64,000 bases of DNA, taken from positions 70,390 through 134,389 of the forward strand of contig NZ_JBEUEL010000004.1 in assembly GCF_041725775.1 (NCBI RefSeq). Direction: 5' to 3'. Made by a program: the position numbers and the translations under genes. The DNA is from Pueribacillus sp041725775 (GTDB lineage: Bacteria > Bacillota > Bacilli > Bacillales > UBA6769). The notes under the pieces were generated by a model. That model had not been told where the DNA came from, made no database searches, and saw only the letters and a program-made list of their open reading frames with translations. Shown here piece after piece: positions 50,996-60,265 of this stretch (positions are counted from its first letter, which is position 1; each line of letters opens with the position of its first letter).

Positions 50996-51775
50996 TTGCT
51001 GCAGATTAAAAAAGAATCTCGAAAAAATCTAGTACCATCTGTTAATAAAGCGTTCGATATCGTTACGTTATTGTTTAGAAAAGGCAGTCTCACCTTGAAA
51101 GATATCACGTATGAGTTAAAAATACCTGCCAGTACGTGCTACAACATCGTGTCTACGCTAGAACATCGCGGGGTCATCCAAAAAGATGGTCAAACGAATT
51201 GTTATGAGTTAGGCATGTCATTAATGAAATGGGGATTAAAAGCGTATAACAATGTCGATATACGGAAAGTGGCAGTCAAATATTTGTACAAATTAGTCGA
51301 GCGCTTTAATGAGACAGCAACGGTCACAGTTTTTAATCAAGCTTCGTATGAAAGTATCGTTATTGATGTCGTTGAAGGAACTGAATTATTGCGAACATCA
51401 CCTAGAATAGGCGCAAGATATCCACTCCATGTTACAGGAGCAGGCATGTGTTTTTTATCAAGCTTGCCAGCTGATGGATTAACGAATTATTTTGAATTAA
51501 TTCAAGGAGAACAGCTTATCCGTCCAATCTCTGAAGAGAAAATTAGAGCGAATTTACAAAGCATTAAAGAGAATGGGTATGCTGTTACGGTAAATGAACT
51601 TGGCACAAATGCAGCATCTGTAGGAGCAGGAATAAGAAATAATGTGCAAGAAATTCATGCAGCCATTAGCATTTCGGGACCTGCAGAAAGAATGAAAGAA
51701 CAAATACCAGAAATGATTAAGGCAGTGAAAAGTTATGCAGATGAAATAAGTACTCGGTTGTATGGTAACCAGTGA
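50996..51775 (+). CDS. IclR-family transcriptional regulator
   Basis: A 259-residue regulator with an N-terminal winged helix (SVNKAFDIVTLLFRKGSLTLKDI, then IPASTCYNIVSTLEHRGVI near 40-58) and a C-terminal effector-binding domain (SPRIGARYPLHVTGAGMCFLSSL near 131, NELGTNAASVGAGIRN near 201). IclR proteins usually control catabolic genes next to them. Here the likely targets are the transporters and the downstream ligase/ABC cluster. The start is uncertain: TTG at 50996 almost touches AAAGGAGG, and the next codon, CTG at 50999, has better spacing. Confidence 0.88.
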   Translation: MLQIKKESRKNLVPSVNKAFDIVTLLFRKGSLTLKDITYELKIPASTCYNIVSTLEHRGVIQKDGQTNCYELGMSLMKWGLKAYNNVDIRKVAVKYLYKLVERFNETATVTVFNQASYESIVIDVVEGTELLRTSPRIGARYPLHVTGAGMCFLSSLPADGLTNYFELIQGEQLIRPISEEKIRANLQSIKENGYAVTVNELGTNAASVGAGIRNNVQEIHAAISISGPAERMKEQIPEMIKAVKSYADEISTRLYGNQ

Positions 51776-51808
51776 GTGTGTGTAAAGACAGAAAGAAGTT
51801 GAGTTTCT

Positions 51809-53005
51809 ATGCTCGAGCGGAGAGTATTTTTATTGCTCGGTTTCATCATTTTTTTAACAATGACCGGCTATGGAATTGTATTACCGACCTTACCTTTTGT
51901 CGCAGACCGTCTTAATTTAACATCTTTTCAAATGGGAACGTTAATTACAGGCTGGGCTGTTGCGCAATTAGCGACGGCTCCATTTTGGGGAAGACTTACA
52001 GATACTTGGGGACGAAAACATGTATTGTTATTTGGTTTATTTGGGTTTGCGGTCGCTTTTTTTCTACTTGTTTTTGCACAGTCTTATTGGCAACTTTTAT
52101 TTGCTCGTGTCATTGGTGCCGTTTTATCTTCGGGAACACTACCTGCTGTCATTGCTCTCGTCTCAGATTTGACTGATTTAAAGCATCGTAACGTTGCGAT
52201 TGCAAAAATCGGGGCGATTAACGGGCTTGGTTTTCTTTGTGGCCCTGCAGTTGGTGGCTTGTTCGCTCCGTTTGGTGTTAATGTTCCTTTTATCGTTGCA
52301 GGGACATGTGCTTTTATTACGTTGCCAATTGCAATGAGGTTTTTGTTCGAGCCTGAAGCTAAAACGACGTTAAAGCGCGATCAAGCGACTGTTTTTAAAT
52401 CATTAACAATGGTGACTAGAAAAGGGTATTGGCAGTTTTTTATCGTTACGTTCGGTGTCTCGATGGCAGCGTCAAGCTTTTTTGGGTTATTAGGATATTT
52501 TATGATTGAAAGATTCAATGCTTCTCCAGTCATCGTAAGTTTAGCATTCAGTACTCAAGCAGGAGTATCCGTTATTGTCCAATTTTTTTTCCTAGAAAAG
52601 TTTTATCAATGGTTTGAAGAAGAATCGCTCGCAAAATTTGGGCTATTATTCATTACAATCGGCTTTAGCTTTATCGCATTTTCGCCTCATGCGAGTATCG
52701 CGATTATTGGATGTTTGTTTACCGGCTTTGGGCAAGCTTGTGTAAATCCAACAATTTTATCAATTTTGTCAAAACGTGAAACATACGGTCAAGGGATAAC
52801 GATTGGTATGCATCAAGCGATGAACAGTCTCGGACGAATTGTTGGACCACTTCTTGGTGGCGCGATCTTTTCAATCCTCATATCAGGTCCATTTTTAACT
52901 TCTGCGGTCATCGCATTATTATTATTTTTTATCGTTCTTTTAAGCAGTCATAAAGAAACAGCCGATGCCGATTTGATAAAAAAAGAAAAAGGCTCATACG
53001 TATAG
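51809..53005 (+). CDS. MFS transporter, second paralog
   Basis: Twelve-span major facilitator of 398 residues, roughly 60% identical by eye to the protein at 49682 over the N-terminal half (shared TMTGYGIVLPTLPF, LTSFQMGTLITGW, NVAIAK and GLGFLCGPAVGG). It has WGRLTDTWGRKHVLLFG in loop 2-3. It follows the IclR gene by 33 bases and precedes the acyl-CoA ligase by 47, so it is probably part of the catabolic operon. Whether it imports or exports cannot be told. Confidence 0.88.
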   Translation: MLERRVFLLLGFIIFLTMTGYGIVLPTLPFVADRLNLTSFQMGTLITGWAVAQLATAPFWGRLTDTWGRKHVLLFGLFGFAVAFFLLVFAQSYWQLLFARVIGAVLSSGTLPAVIALVSDLTDLKHRNVAIAKIGAINGLGFLCGPAVGGLFAPFGVNVPFIVAGTCAFITLPIAMRFLFEPEAKTTLKRDQATVFKSLTMVTRKGYWQFFIVTFGVSMAASSFFGLLGYFMIERFNASPVIVSLAFSTQAGVSVIVQFFFLEKFYQWFEEESLAKFGLLFITIGFSFIAFSPHASIAIIGCLFTGFGQACVNPTILSILSKRETYGQGITIGMHQAMNSLGRIVGPLLGGAIFSILISGPFLTSAVIALLLFFIVLLSSHKETADADLIKKEKGSYV

Positions 53006-53052
53006 GTGGATTTTTCTGAAAATAAACATACTTCAAAAAATGGAGGGGTAAG

Positions 53053-54594
53053 ATGCTGCTTTCTAATTTAATCCATGAAAATATCGAGAAATACGGTGAA
53101 TATTCACTGCTTTATTATGAGGATGAAGTGATTTTGAATGTTCAGATCGAAAAAATCGGAAGGCAGTTTGCACAATTTTTAGCTTCTTTAGGAATTTCGA
53201 AAGGCGATCGAGTCCTCGTTTGTATGCCGAACCGACCGGAAGTTGTCTATGCCTATCAAGGAATTCTTCGTTCTGGTGCGATTGTCATTCCCGTTATGCA
53301 TTTACTTCATGAAAAAGAAATTAATTTTATAATAGACAATTCTGAAGCGAAAGCGGTTATTACTTCTTCTGATATTCTTCCTAAAATTAAGCGTGCTGTA
53401 AAACAGCTTCCTCAGCATATTAAAATTGTTTCGGTTGATTCTACCGAACTGAGGCAAATGAATCAGGTTGAAATTGTTCAATGGTCAAAATCAATTTCCG
53501 TCAACCAATTATTCGATGAAAAAAAACTAAAAATACAAGAATCAGATACAGCGGTCATTTTATACACATCAGGTACGACGGGAAAACCGAAAGGCGTTAT
53601 GCTGACACATCGTAATTTATCGGCAAATTTACTTGCAAGCGCTCAACTTCAACCAGAAGATGAACGAGGAACGACCCTAGGAATATTGCCACTCGCTCAC
53701 GTGTATGGGTTTGGTGTTATGAATGGTTGCTTTTATCGTGGGAATTCAGTTGTAATTTTTTCAAAATTTGATGTCGACAAAGTGTTTCAAGCGATTGAAA
53801 AACATAAAGTGAAAAGCTTTGCGGCTGTTCCTGCAATGGTTCATGCGATGTTGTCAAGCTCAAATTCCTCTAAGTATGATCTATCAAGTCTTGAAGCAGT
53901 CGGATCTGGTTCTGCTGCACTTCCTATCAGTTTGCGAACTAAGTTTCAAAAGAAATTTAATGTTGAGGTTCGCGATGCATATGGCTTATCAGAAGCATCT
54001 CCAGGTGTAGCAACACAGCGGAGGGATATGCCGATTAAAGAAGGGTCTGTCGGTGTGCCTTTGCCAGGTGTACAAATCAAAATTGTCGACGATGATGGAA
54101 AAGAACTTCCGACTGGGGAAGTTGGTGAACTTATTGTGAAAGGAGACAATGTCACACCTGGTTATTATAAAAATCCAAAAGCTACGAAAGAAGCATTGAA
54201 AAACGGCTGGCTCCATACAGGGGATATGGCAAAAGTTGATGAAGATGGCTACTTGTATATCGTTGATCGAAAGAAGGACTTAATTATCCGTGGCGGCTTC
54301 AATATTTATCCCCGTGATCTTGAAGAGTTGATCGTTAAGCACGAAGCTGTGTCTGAAGTGGCGGTTATAGGGGTTCCGTCGGAGCGAATGGGAGAAGAAG
54401 TAGTGGCTTGTGTTGTGAAAAAAGCTGGTTATGACGTAACGGAGTCACAATTAATTGAATATTGCCAACAACATTTAGCTAAGTATAAAACACCGAAACA
54501 AATTATCTTTTTTGACGAGCTCCCAAGGAATGGCGTCGGCAAAATATTAAAAATAAAACTAAAAGAACTATATGCGAACCATTACTCTGCTTAG
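53053..54594 (+). CDS. AMP-binding acyl-CoA ligase
   Basis: ANL-superfamily enzyme that activates a carboxylic acid with ATP and joins it to CoA. The 513 residues show the P-loop motif LYTSGTTGKPKGVMLTHRN (near 171), the adenylate-binding DAYGLSEASPG (near 310), the hinge DRKKDLIIRGGFNIYPRDLE (near 405) and the catalytic lysine in RNGVGKILK (near 500). It resembles medium/long-chain fatty acyl or aryl-CoA ligases; the acid is unknown. Start is ATG after TGGAGGGG. Ten codons' worth of space separates it from the ABC genes. Confidence 0.9.
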   Translation: MLLSNLIHENIEKYGEYSLLYYEDEVILNVQIEKIGRQFAQFLASLGISKGDRVLVCMPNRPEVVYAYQGILRSGAIVIPVMHLLHEKEINFIIDNSEAKAVITSSDILPKIKRAVKQLPQHIKIVSVDSTELRQMNQVEIVQWSKSISVNQLFDEKKLKIQESDTAVILYTSGTTGKPKGVMLTHRNLSANLLASAQLQPEDERGTTLGILPLAHVYGFGVMNGCFYRGNSVVIFSKFDVDKVFQAIEKHKVKSFAAVPAMVHAMLSSSNSSKYDLSSLEAVGSGSAALPISLRTKFQKKFNVEVRDAYGLSEASPGVATQRRDMPIKEGSVGVPLPGVQIKIVDDDGKELPTGEVGELIVKGDNVTPGYYKNPKATKEALKNGWLHTGDMAKVDEDGYLYIVDRKKDLIIRGGFNIYPRDLEELIVKHEAVSEVAVIGVPSERMGEEVVACVVKKAGYDVTESQLIEYCQQHLAKYKTPKQIIFFDELPRNGVGKILKIKLKELYANHYSA

Positions 54595-54618
54595 TTCAAC
54601 GAAGGGAGGATATACGTG

Positions 54619-56646
54619 ATGGGAGGAACATTACCAATATTGCAAGTTGAACGAATTAAAACAGAATTTAAAACACGCAAAGGAAGATTTGAAGCATTAA
54701 ATAATATTTCTTTCCATATTCATAAAGGAGAAACGGTTGCCATTGTCGGTGAATCCGGTTCTGGAAAAAGTGTATCTGCATTGTCGATTATACAGTTATT
54801 AGAAAAATCAGGCCAGGTCACTTCAGGTAGCATCCTTTTTAACGATGTAAAGTTGAACAAATTGTCAGAAGAAGACATCCGTAAAATTAGAGGAAAAGAA
54901 ATTGCTATGATTTTCCAAGATCCAATGACGTGCTTAGATCCTGTTTACACAATCGGTGATCAAGTCATTGAAAGTATTAAAATTCATGAAAATTTATCGA
55001 AACAAGCGTATTATGATCGTGCACTTGAGCTATTGAAACTTGTCGGGCTACCTGATCCAGAAGAGAGGATGTCAAGTTACCCGCATCAACTGTCTGGGGG
55101 ACAACGACAAAGAGTAATGATCGCAATAGCACTCGCATGTAAGCCAAATGTTCTCATTGCTGATGAACCGACAACTGCGTTAGATGTCACCGTACAAGCG
55201 CAAATTATGGAATTACTTAAACAGCTTCAAGCGGAGTTAGGAACTGCGATTATTCTAGTAACACACGATCTCGGAGTCGTTGCTGAAATGGCAGATCGTG
55301 TCGTTGTCGTCTATGCAGGACAAGTTGTTGAAGAAGCAGAGGTACGAGCGCTTTTTGCTAACCCAGAACATCCTTATACAGAAGCGCTATTAAAAAGTAT
55401 TCCAAGAATTGAAACACGGAAAGATGAACAGTTACTAGCAATTAAAGGCTCTGTTCCAAGTTTAGGAAATATGCCTTCTGGCTGTCGTTTTCATCCCCGT
55501 TGTGATTATGCTGGCAACATATGCAAAACGAGCGAACCTCCCGTTTATAAAGTGAATCATAATCACATGAGCAAATGCTGGTTAAAAAATGAACATGAAG
55601 CAATGAAGCTTTTAAATAATGCAGAACAAAAAGCGGAGTTGATAGAAGGAGAGCACAAGAATCCGAATATAAAAAAGGTTGTAGAAGAAAAACTGCTCAA
55701 CGTTGAAAATCTTAAAAAACACTTTCCGATTACGAAAGGAATTTTATCTAAAACCGTTGGTTATGTGCGAGCAGTCGATGGTGTGAATTTAACGATTCAC
55801 AAAGGGGAAACCGTCGGTCTTGTTGGCGAATCTGGTTGTGGCAAATCAACCGTTGGAAGATTAGTGACAGGTTTATTAAAGCCAACCGCTGGTCGTATTC
55901 AGTTTAATAATGAAAGCTTAGAATCGATGACGCGAGCAACGATGAAAACGTTGCGTCGCAAAGTTCAGTTTGTTTTCCAAGACCCGTATAGCTCTTTAAA
56001 CCCAAGGATGATCGTTAAAGATATTATTGGTGAACCGTTAGAAGTGCATGATCTGTTGAAAGGAAATGATAAAGTTGAAAGAATTACACAACTATTAGAA
56101 ACGGTCGGTTTGTCTAGAGAAGATATTCATAAGTTTCCTCATCAATTTTCTGGGGGACAAAGGCAAAGAATTGGAATTGCTCGTGCGTTAGCTACTGAGC
56201 CAGAATTGATTATTTGTGACGAGGCTGTCTCCGCATTAGATGTGTCCGTACAAGCGCAAATTTTAAATCTATTAAAAGAATTACAACAGAAAATAGGTTT
56301 AGCATATTTGTTTATTTCTCATGATTTAAACGTTGTCAAATACATTTCCGATCGAGTGTCTGTCATGTATTTAGGAGAAATTGTTGAAGTTGCATCAGCT
56401 AAATCGCTTTTTGAAAAACCGCTGCATCCGTATTCACAAGCCTTGATTTCAGCAGTTCCAATCCCTAATCCAAATGAAAAAAGAGAGCGAATTATATTAA
56501 AAGGTGAGGTGCCTAGTCCATCTAATCCCCCTAAGGGATGCAAGTTTCATACACGATGTGTGCATGCAACAGACATTTGTCAACAAGTTAAACCAATGAT
56601 GAAAGATGTTTTACCAGGTCAGTCTGTCGCTTGTCATCTCTATTAA
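54619..56646 (+). CDS. Peptide-type ABC importer, fused double ATPase (DppD-DppF-like)
   Basis: Energises a dipeptide/oligopeptide/nickel-family importer. Two complete ATPase modules sit in one chain of 675 residues. The first has Walker A GESGSGKS (near 43), signature LSGGQRQRVMIA (near 158) and Walker B VLIADEPTTALD. The second has Walker A GESGCGKS (near 403), FSGGQRQRIGIA (near 512) and LIICDEAVSALD. Each half ends in the family's cysteine-containing oligopeptide C-terminal motif (GCRFHPRCDYAG near 292, GCKFHTRC near 640). A charged linker (about 325-355) joins them. ATG at 54619 has better spacing than GTG at 54616. Confidence 0.93.
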   Translation: MGGTLPILQVERIKTEFKTRKGRFEALNNISFHIHKGETVAIVGESGSGKSVSALSIIQLLEKSGQVTSGSILFNDVKLNKLSEEDIRKIRGKEIAMIFQDPMTCLDPVYTIGDQVIESIKIHENLSKQAYYDRALELLKLVGLPDPEERMSSYPHQLSGGQRQRVMIAIALACKPNVLIADEPTTALDVTVQAQIMELLKQLQAELGTAIILVTHDLGVVAEMADRVVVVYAGQVVEEAEVRALFANPEHPYTEALLKSIPRIETRKDEQLLAIKGSVPSLGNMPSGCRFHPRCDYAGNICKTSEPPVYKVNHNHMSKCWLKNEHEAMKLLNNAEQKAELIEGEHKNPNIKKVVEEKLLNVENLKKHFPITKGILSKTVGYVRAVDGVNLTIHKGETVGLVGESGCGKSTVGRLVTGLLKPTAGRIQFNNESLESMTRATMKTLRRKVQFVFQDPYSSLNPRMIVKDIIGEPLEVHDLLKGNDKVERITQLLETVGLSREDIHKFPHQFSGGQRQRIGIARALATEPELIICDEAVSALDVSVQAQILNLLKELQQKIGLAYLFISHDLNVVKYISDRVSVMYLGEIVEVASAKSLFEKPLHPYSQALISAVPIPNPNEKRERIILKGEVPSPSNPPKGCKFHTRCVHATDICQQVKPMMKDVLPGQSVACHLY

Positions 56647-56661
56647 GGGGAGGATCGTGAA

Positions 56662-57612
56662 ATGTTTGAGTATGCCGTGCGAAGATTACTGTATGGAATC
56701 GTTGTATTGTTTATCATGGTCACATTCGTTTTTGTCGTTATGAGACTTGTGCCGGGAGATGTTGTGAAGCTTCAACTAGCCGATGCTGGAGCTGTTACCG
56801 AAGAACAGATCGAAGCGATCGAAGCAGAGCTCGGTTTGGATAAGAGTATTGGTGCACAATTACTTGATTGGGCATCTCATGCGATACGTGGAGATTTAGG
56901 AACATCATTATGGTCGAAACAGCCGGTAACGGAAATGATCCTCGAACGATTACCAGTGACGCTACAACTAACAGGGATGGCTGTCGTTATTGCGATCGTT
57001 ATCGGTATCCCAATCGGTGTCATTTCCGCGGTCAAACATCATTCATTTGTTGATAACTTTTTAAGAATTACAGCTATAGGTGGGCTGTCGATTCCAAACT
57101 TTTGGCTCGGTTTAATCTTAATAACGGTGCTGTCTATTTTTTTTAATTGGATTCCGCCATTAGGTTATCAGCCATTTACGGAAAACCCTATTGTTAATTT
57201 CCAACAGATGATTTTGCCTGCCATCGTTTTAGCTGTTGCGTTAAGTGCGAGTATTATTCGAATGACACGTTCAGCTTTACTAGAAGTTTTACATTCTGAT
57301 TTCATTCGCACAGTTCGGGCGAAAGGTGCGAAAGAGCGCCTCGTTATTTATAAACACGCTTTGCGTAATTCACTCGTTTCTATTATTACGTTAATCGGTC
57401 TTCAAATCGGTACATTATTAGGTGGCACTGTCGTATTAGAGTCAATATTTTCACTACCTGGCTTAGGCAGTTTGATTTTTGAAACCGTGAGTACACGGGA
57501 TTACCCAGTTGTACAATCAACAGTACTTGTTTTTGGTGGCATGTTTTTACTCGTTAATTTATTTGTCGATATGATGTATGGCTGGGTGGATCCGAGAATT
57601 CGCAATAGTTAA
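56662..57612 (+). CDS. Peptide-type ABC importer permease, DppB-like
   Basis: Membrane subunit of 316 residues with six predicted spans, beginning MFEYAVRRLLYGIVVLFIMV and containing RLVPGD (near 29). The EAA-type cytoplasmic loop is VRAKGAKERLVIYKHALRNSL (near 214-234). It follows the fused ATPase gene by 15 bases and pairs with the product of the next gene. Confidence 0.93.
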   Translation: MFEYAVRRLLYGIVVLFIMVTFVFVVMRLVPGDVVKLQLADAGAVTEEQIEAIEAELGLDKSIGAQLLDWASHAIRGDLGTSLWSKQPVTEMILERLPVTLQLTGMAVVIAIVIGIPIGVISAVKHHSFVDNFLRITAIGGLSIPNFWLGLILITVLSIFFNWIPPLGYQPFTENPIVNFQQMILPAIVLAVALSASIIRMTRSALLEVLHSDFIRTVRAKGAKERLVIYKHALRNSLVSIITLIGLQIGTLLGGTVVLESIFSLPGLGSLIFETVSTRDYPVVQSTVLVFGGMFLLVNLFVDMMYGWVDPRIRNS

Positions 57613-57636
57613 TGGAAACATACGAGGGGTGAAAAA

Positions 57637-58542
57637 ATGGAACACGTCCAGTTAGATTCTGAGTATTCTAGAAACCGTATGCAAATGACACAAAGAAAAA
57701 TAAGTAAATTTGCAGATGATTGTAAGCGTTTTATAAAAACGCAGCCCGTAGGAGCTGTTTCACTCGTATTTATTTTTCTCGTCGTTATTGTGGCGATTTT
57801 TGCACCTGTCCTTGCACCCCATGATCCTGTTGCGCAAAATAGACAAGCATTTCTTGCGACACCAAGTGCACAACATGTTATGGGGACGGATGATCTTGGT
57901 CGAGATGTGTTTAGTCGGATTATTTTTGGTGCAAGAATTTCATTGCTCGTTGGGTTTGCATCTGTCTTTTTTTCAATGATTTTTGGAATCGTGTTCGGGG
58001 TCGTATCAGGATATTTTGGCCGTTGGATTGACATGGTTATCCAGCGGATTATGGATGCAATCATGGCAATTCCGCCGTTAATTTTAGCGTTATTCGTTGC
58101 TGCTTTGTTAGGACCTGCAATCCGAAATGTCATTATCGCACTTGTAATTGTTGAGACACCAAGATTTGCAAGAATCGTTCGTGGAGAAATGTTACGCATC
58201 CGTGAAATGAATTACGTCGAAGCGTCACGTTCGGTTGGCGCAAGTGCATTTAGAATTATTCACAAGCACGCATTACCTAACATGGTTGCTCCGATTATTA
58301 TTCTTTCAAGCTTAGCGTTTGGTGCTTCGATTATTGCTGAAGCTTCGTTAAGTTTTTTAGGCATCGGAACTCCGCCACCGCACCCGTCTTGGGGGCTGAT
58401 GTTAAGTGGAGCAAGTCGTTATATGGAAAATGCGCCTTGGCTTGTGCTGTTCCCTGGTCTTGCTCTCGGATTATGTGTGTTAGCGTTCAACTTACTAGGT
58501 GATTCTTTACGAGATTTTCTCGATCCGAAAATATCGTCATAA
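57637..58542 (+). CDS. Peptide-type ABC importer permease, DppC-like
   Basis: Second membrane subunit, 301 residues, with a hydrophilic N-terminus of about 40 residues before the first span. The DppC signature HVMGTDDLGRDVFSRIIFGAR is near 80-100, and the EAA loop EASRSVGASAFRIIHKHALPN is near 195. GFLGIGTPPPHPSWG-type sequence near 242 is also typical. It lies 24 bases after the DppB-like gene. Confidence 0.93.
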   Translation: MEHVQLDSEYSRNRMQMTQRKISKFADDCKRFIKTQPVGAVSLVFIFLVVIVAIFAPVLAPHDPVAQNRQAFLATPSAQHVMGTDDLGRDVFSRIIFGARISLLVGFASVFFSMIFGIVFGVVSGYFGRWIDMVIQRIMDAIMAIPPLILALFVAALLGPAIRNVIIALVIVETPRFARIVRGEMLRIREMNYVEASRSVGASAFRIIHKHALPNMVAPIIILSSLAFGASIIAEASLSFLGIGTPPPHPSWGLMLSGASRYMENAPWLVLFPGLALGLCVLAFNLLGDSLRDFLDPKISS

Positions 58543-58648
58543 ATGTCATAATTATATAGTCTAGGTCGCTTTTGCTCGTGTCTGGTTAACGCACATTTAA
58601 GCACCCAATAATGCGTTTGTATGATTAAGTAAAGGGAGGAAACACAGG

Positions 58649-60265
58649 ATGATTCGTAAACATTGGAAGTTTATGTTCAGTTTATTAGTTGCGGTTCTTT
58701 TTCTTGTAGCGTGTAGTGAAAAAGCAACACACGAAAAAAAACAACCTGGCAACGAAGGCGCATCAGACGAACCGAAATACGGAGGAACGTATACGATTGT
58801 TACAGCAGCGGATCCAGATATGCTTGACCCTCATAAGTCCTCATCGATTTACACACACGGATATATGGGGCTCGTCTACAATAAGCTCGTAACGTATGAA
58901 ATAGGTCAAAACGTTGATTACACAGATTATAATATCGTTGGTGATTTAGCGGAAGAGTGGGAAGTATCAGAGGATGGTAAAGTGTACACGTTTTATTTAC
59001 GTGAAGCCTACTGGCATGATATGGAGCCTGTTAATGGTAGAAAAGTCGTTGCACAAGATGTTGTAGCGACGATGAATCGAATTATGACATTGCCCGGACA
59101 TCAAGCTTCATTGCTGCAAGAAGTAGAGAAAGTTGAAGCGAAAGATGATAAAACGGTTGAATTTACATTGAAACAGCCGTTAACTCCATTTATAAACTTT
59201 ATTGCCAATCATTTTATGTGGATTTTGCCACAAGAGGCAGTTGATGGTGAGATTGATTTGACAACAACTGCAATCGGTACAGGACCGTTCATGCTTGAAA
59301 AATGGGATGATAATGTTAGCGCAACATTTATAAAAAACCCGAATTTTTTTGAAGAAGGAAAACCGTACCTTGATAAGGTGGAATACTTAATCATTCCAGA
59401 TGTCGGAGCGCAAATCGCGGCCTTCCGTACGGAAGAAGCGGATGCCATTTCGCTTATTTCACCAGAAGAAATCGAAAATATATTAAAAACAAACCCTGAT
59501 ACAGTCATTAATGAAGTGCTAATCCCTACACAAATTCAAGTGTCGATGAACATGGAACGCGAACCGTTTGACGATCTCCGTGTCCGGAAAGCGATTAGTA
59601 TGGCGATAGATCGGAAAAATGCAGTTGAACGTATTTTCGGCGGAGGGGAAGTTAGTGCGCCCGTTAATCCACATTTGAGTGACTGGACGTTGCCAAAAGA
59701 AGAAAGAGAACAACTGCAACCGTTTGACCAAGAGAAAGCAAAGGAATTACTTGCTGAAGCAGGCTATCCTGATGGATTTGACACGACAATAATGGCAACA
59801 ACAGCATATGGAGAGCAACCAGTAAGAATGGCTCAATGGGTCGTTGAAGATTTGCGTTCAATTGGTATAAATGCCGAGCTTGAGATTGCTGAATATGCGA
59901 CGTTTTACACGGAGAGATATCCTAACAAAGATTATGATATCGTCGTTACGTATCAAACGTATTTTCAAGAAGCGGATGAATGGTTACGTACACAGCTTCT
60001 ATCAGACTCATCACGTAATTGGTTTGGTGTGAATGATCCAGAGCTCGATAAAATGCTAAACGAGCAACGCGTGCTCCTTAATGAAGAAGAAAGGAAAATG
60101 AGAGTTCATGATATTCAGCGGTATGTGCTTGAAAATGTAGTCAATCCAATTCCGTTAGTTACTAACAGTGTTTACTCACCAAGACACCCGTATGTGAAAA
60201 ACTACCATCCGCATGCGTCGTATGGAAATATTCATATGAAGGATATTTGGCTTGACAAAGAGTAA
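58649..60265 (+). CDS. Peptide-type ABC importer solute-binding lipoprotein
   Basis: Extracytoplasmic substrate-binding protein of the SBP_bac_5 (OppA/DppA) family, 538 residues. The signal peptide ends in the lipobox LVAC (cysteine near 22), followed by a charged linker. The family motif is GGTYTIVTAADPDMLDPHKS (near 46), then LAEEWEVSEDGKVYTFYLREAYWHD (near 98). Start is ATG after AAAGGGAGG. The ligand is open: members bind peptides, glutathione, nickel, opines or sugars. The hydrolase gene overlaps its end. Confidence 0.92.
   Translation: MIRKHWKFMFSLLVAVLFLVACSEKATHEKKQPGNEGASDEPKYGGTYTIVTAADPDMLDPHKSSSIYTHGYMGLVYNKLVTYEIGQNVDYTDYNIVGDLAEEWEVSEDGKVYTFYLREAYWHDMEPVNGRKVVAQDVVATMNRIMTLPGHQASLLQEVEKVEAKDDKTVEFTLKQPLTPFINFIANHFMWILPQEAVDGEIDLTTTAIGTGPFMLEKWDDNVSATFIKNPNFFEEGKPYLDKVEYLIIPDVGAQIAAFRTEEADAISLISPEEIENILKTNPDTVINEVLIPTQIQVSMNMEREPFDDLRVRKAISMAIDRKNAVERIFGGGEVSAPVNPHLSDWTLPKEEREQLQPFDQEKAKELLAEAGYPDGFDTTIMATTAYGEQPVRMAQWVVEDLRSIGINAELEIAEYATFYTERYPNKDYDIVVTYQTYFQEADEWLRTQLLSDSSRNWFGVNDPELDKMLNEQRVLLNEEERKMRVHDIQRYVLENVVNPIPLVTNSVYSPRHPYVKNYHPHASYGNIHMKDIWLDKE

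Noticed and set aside
57609..58199. 196-codon open frame opposite the DppC-like gene
   Set aside because: Antisense shadow of a hydrophobic permease gene; no start signal or domain.
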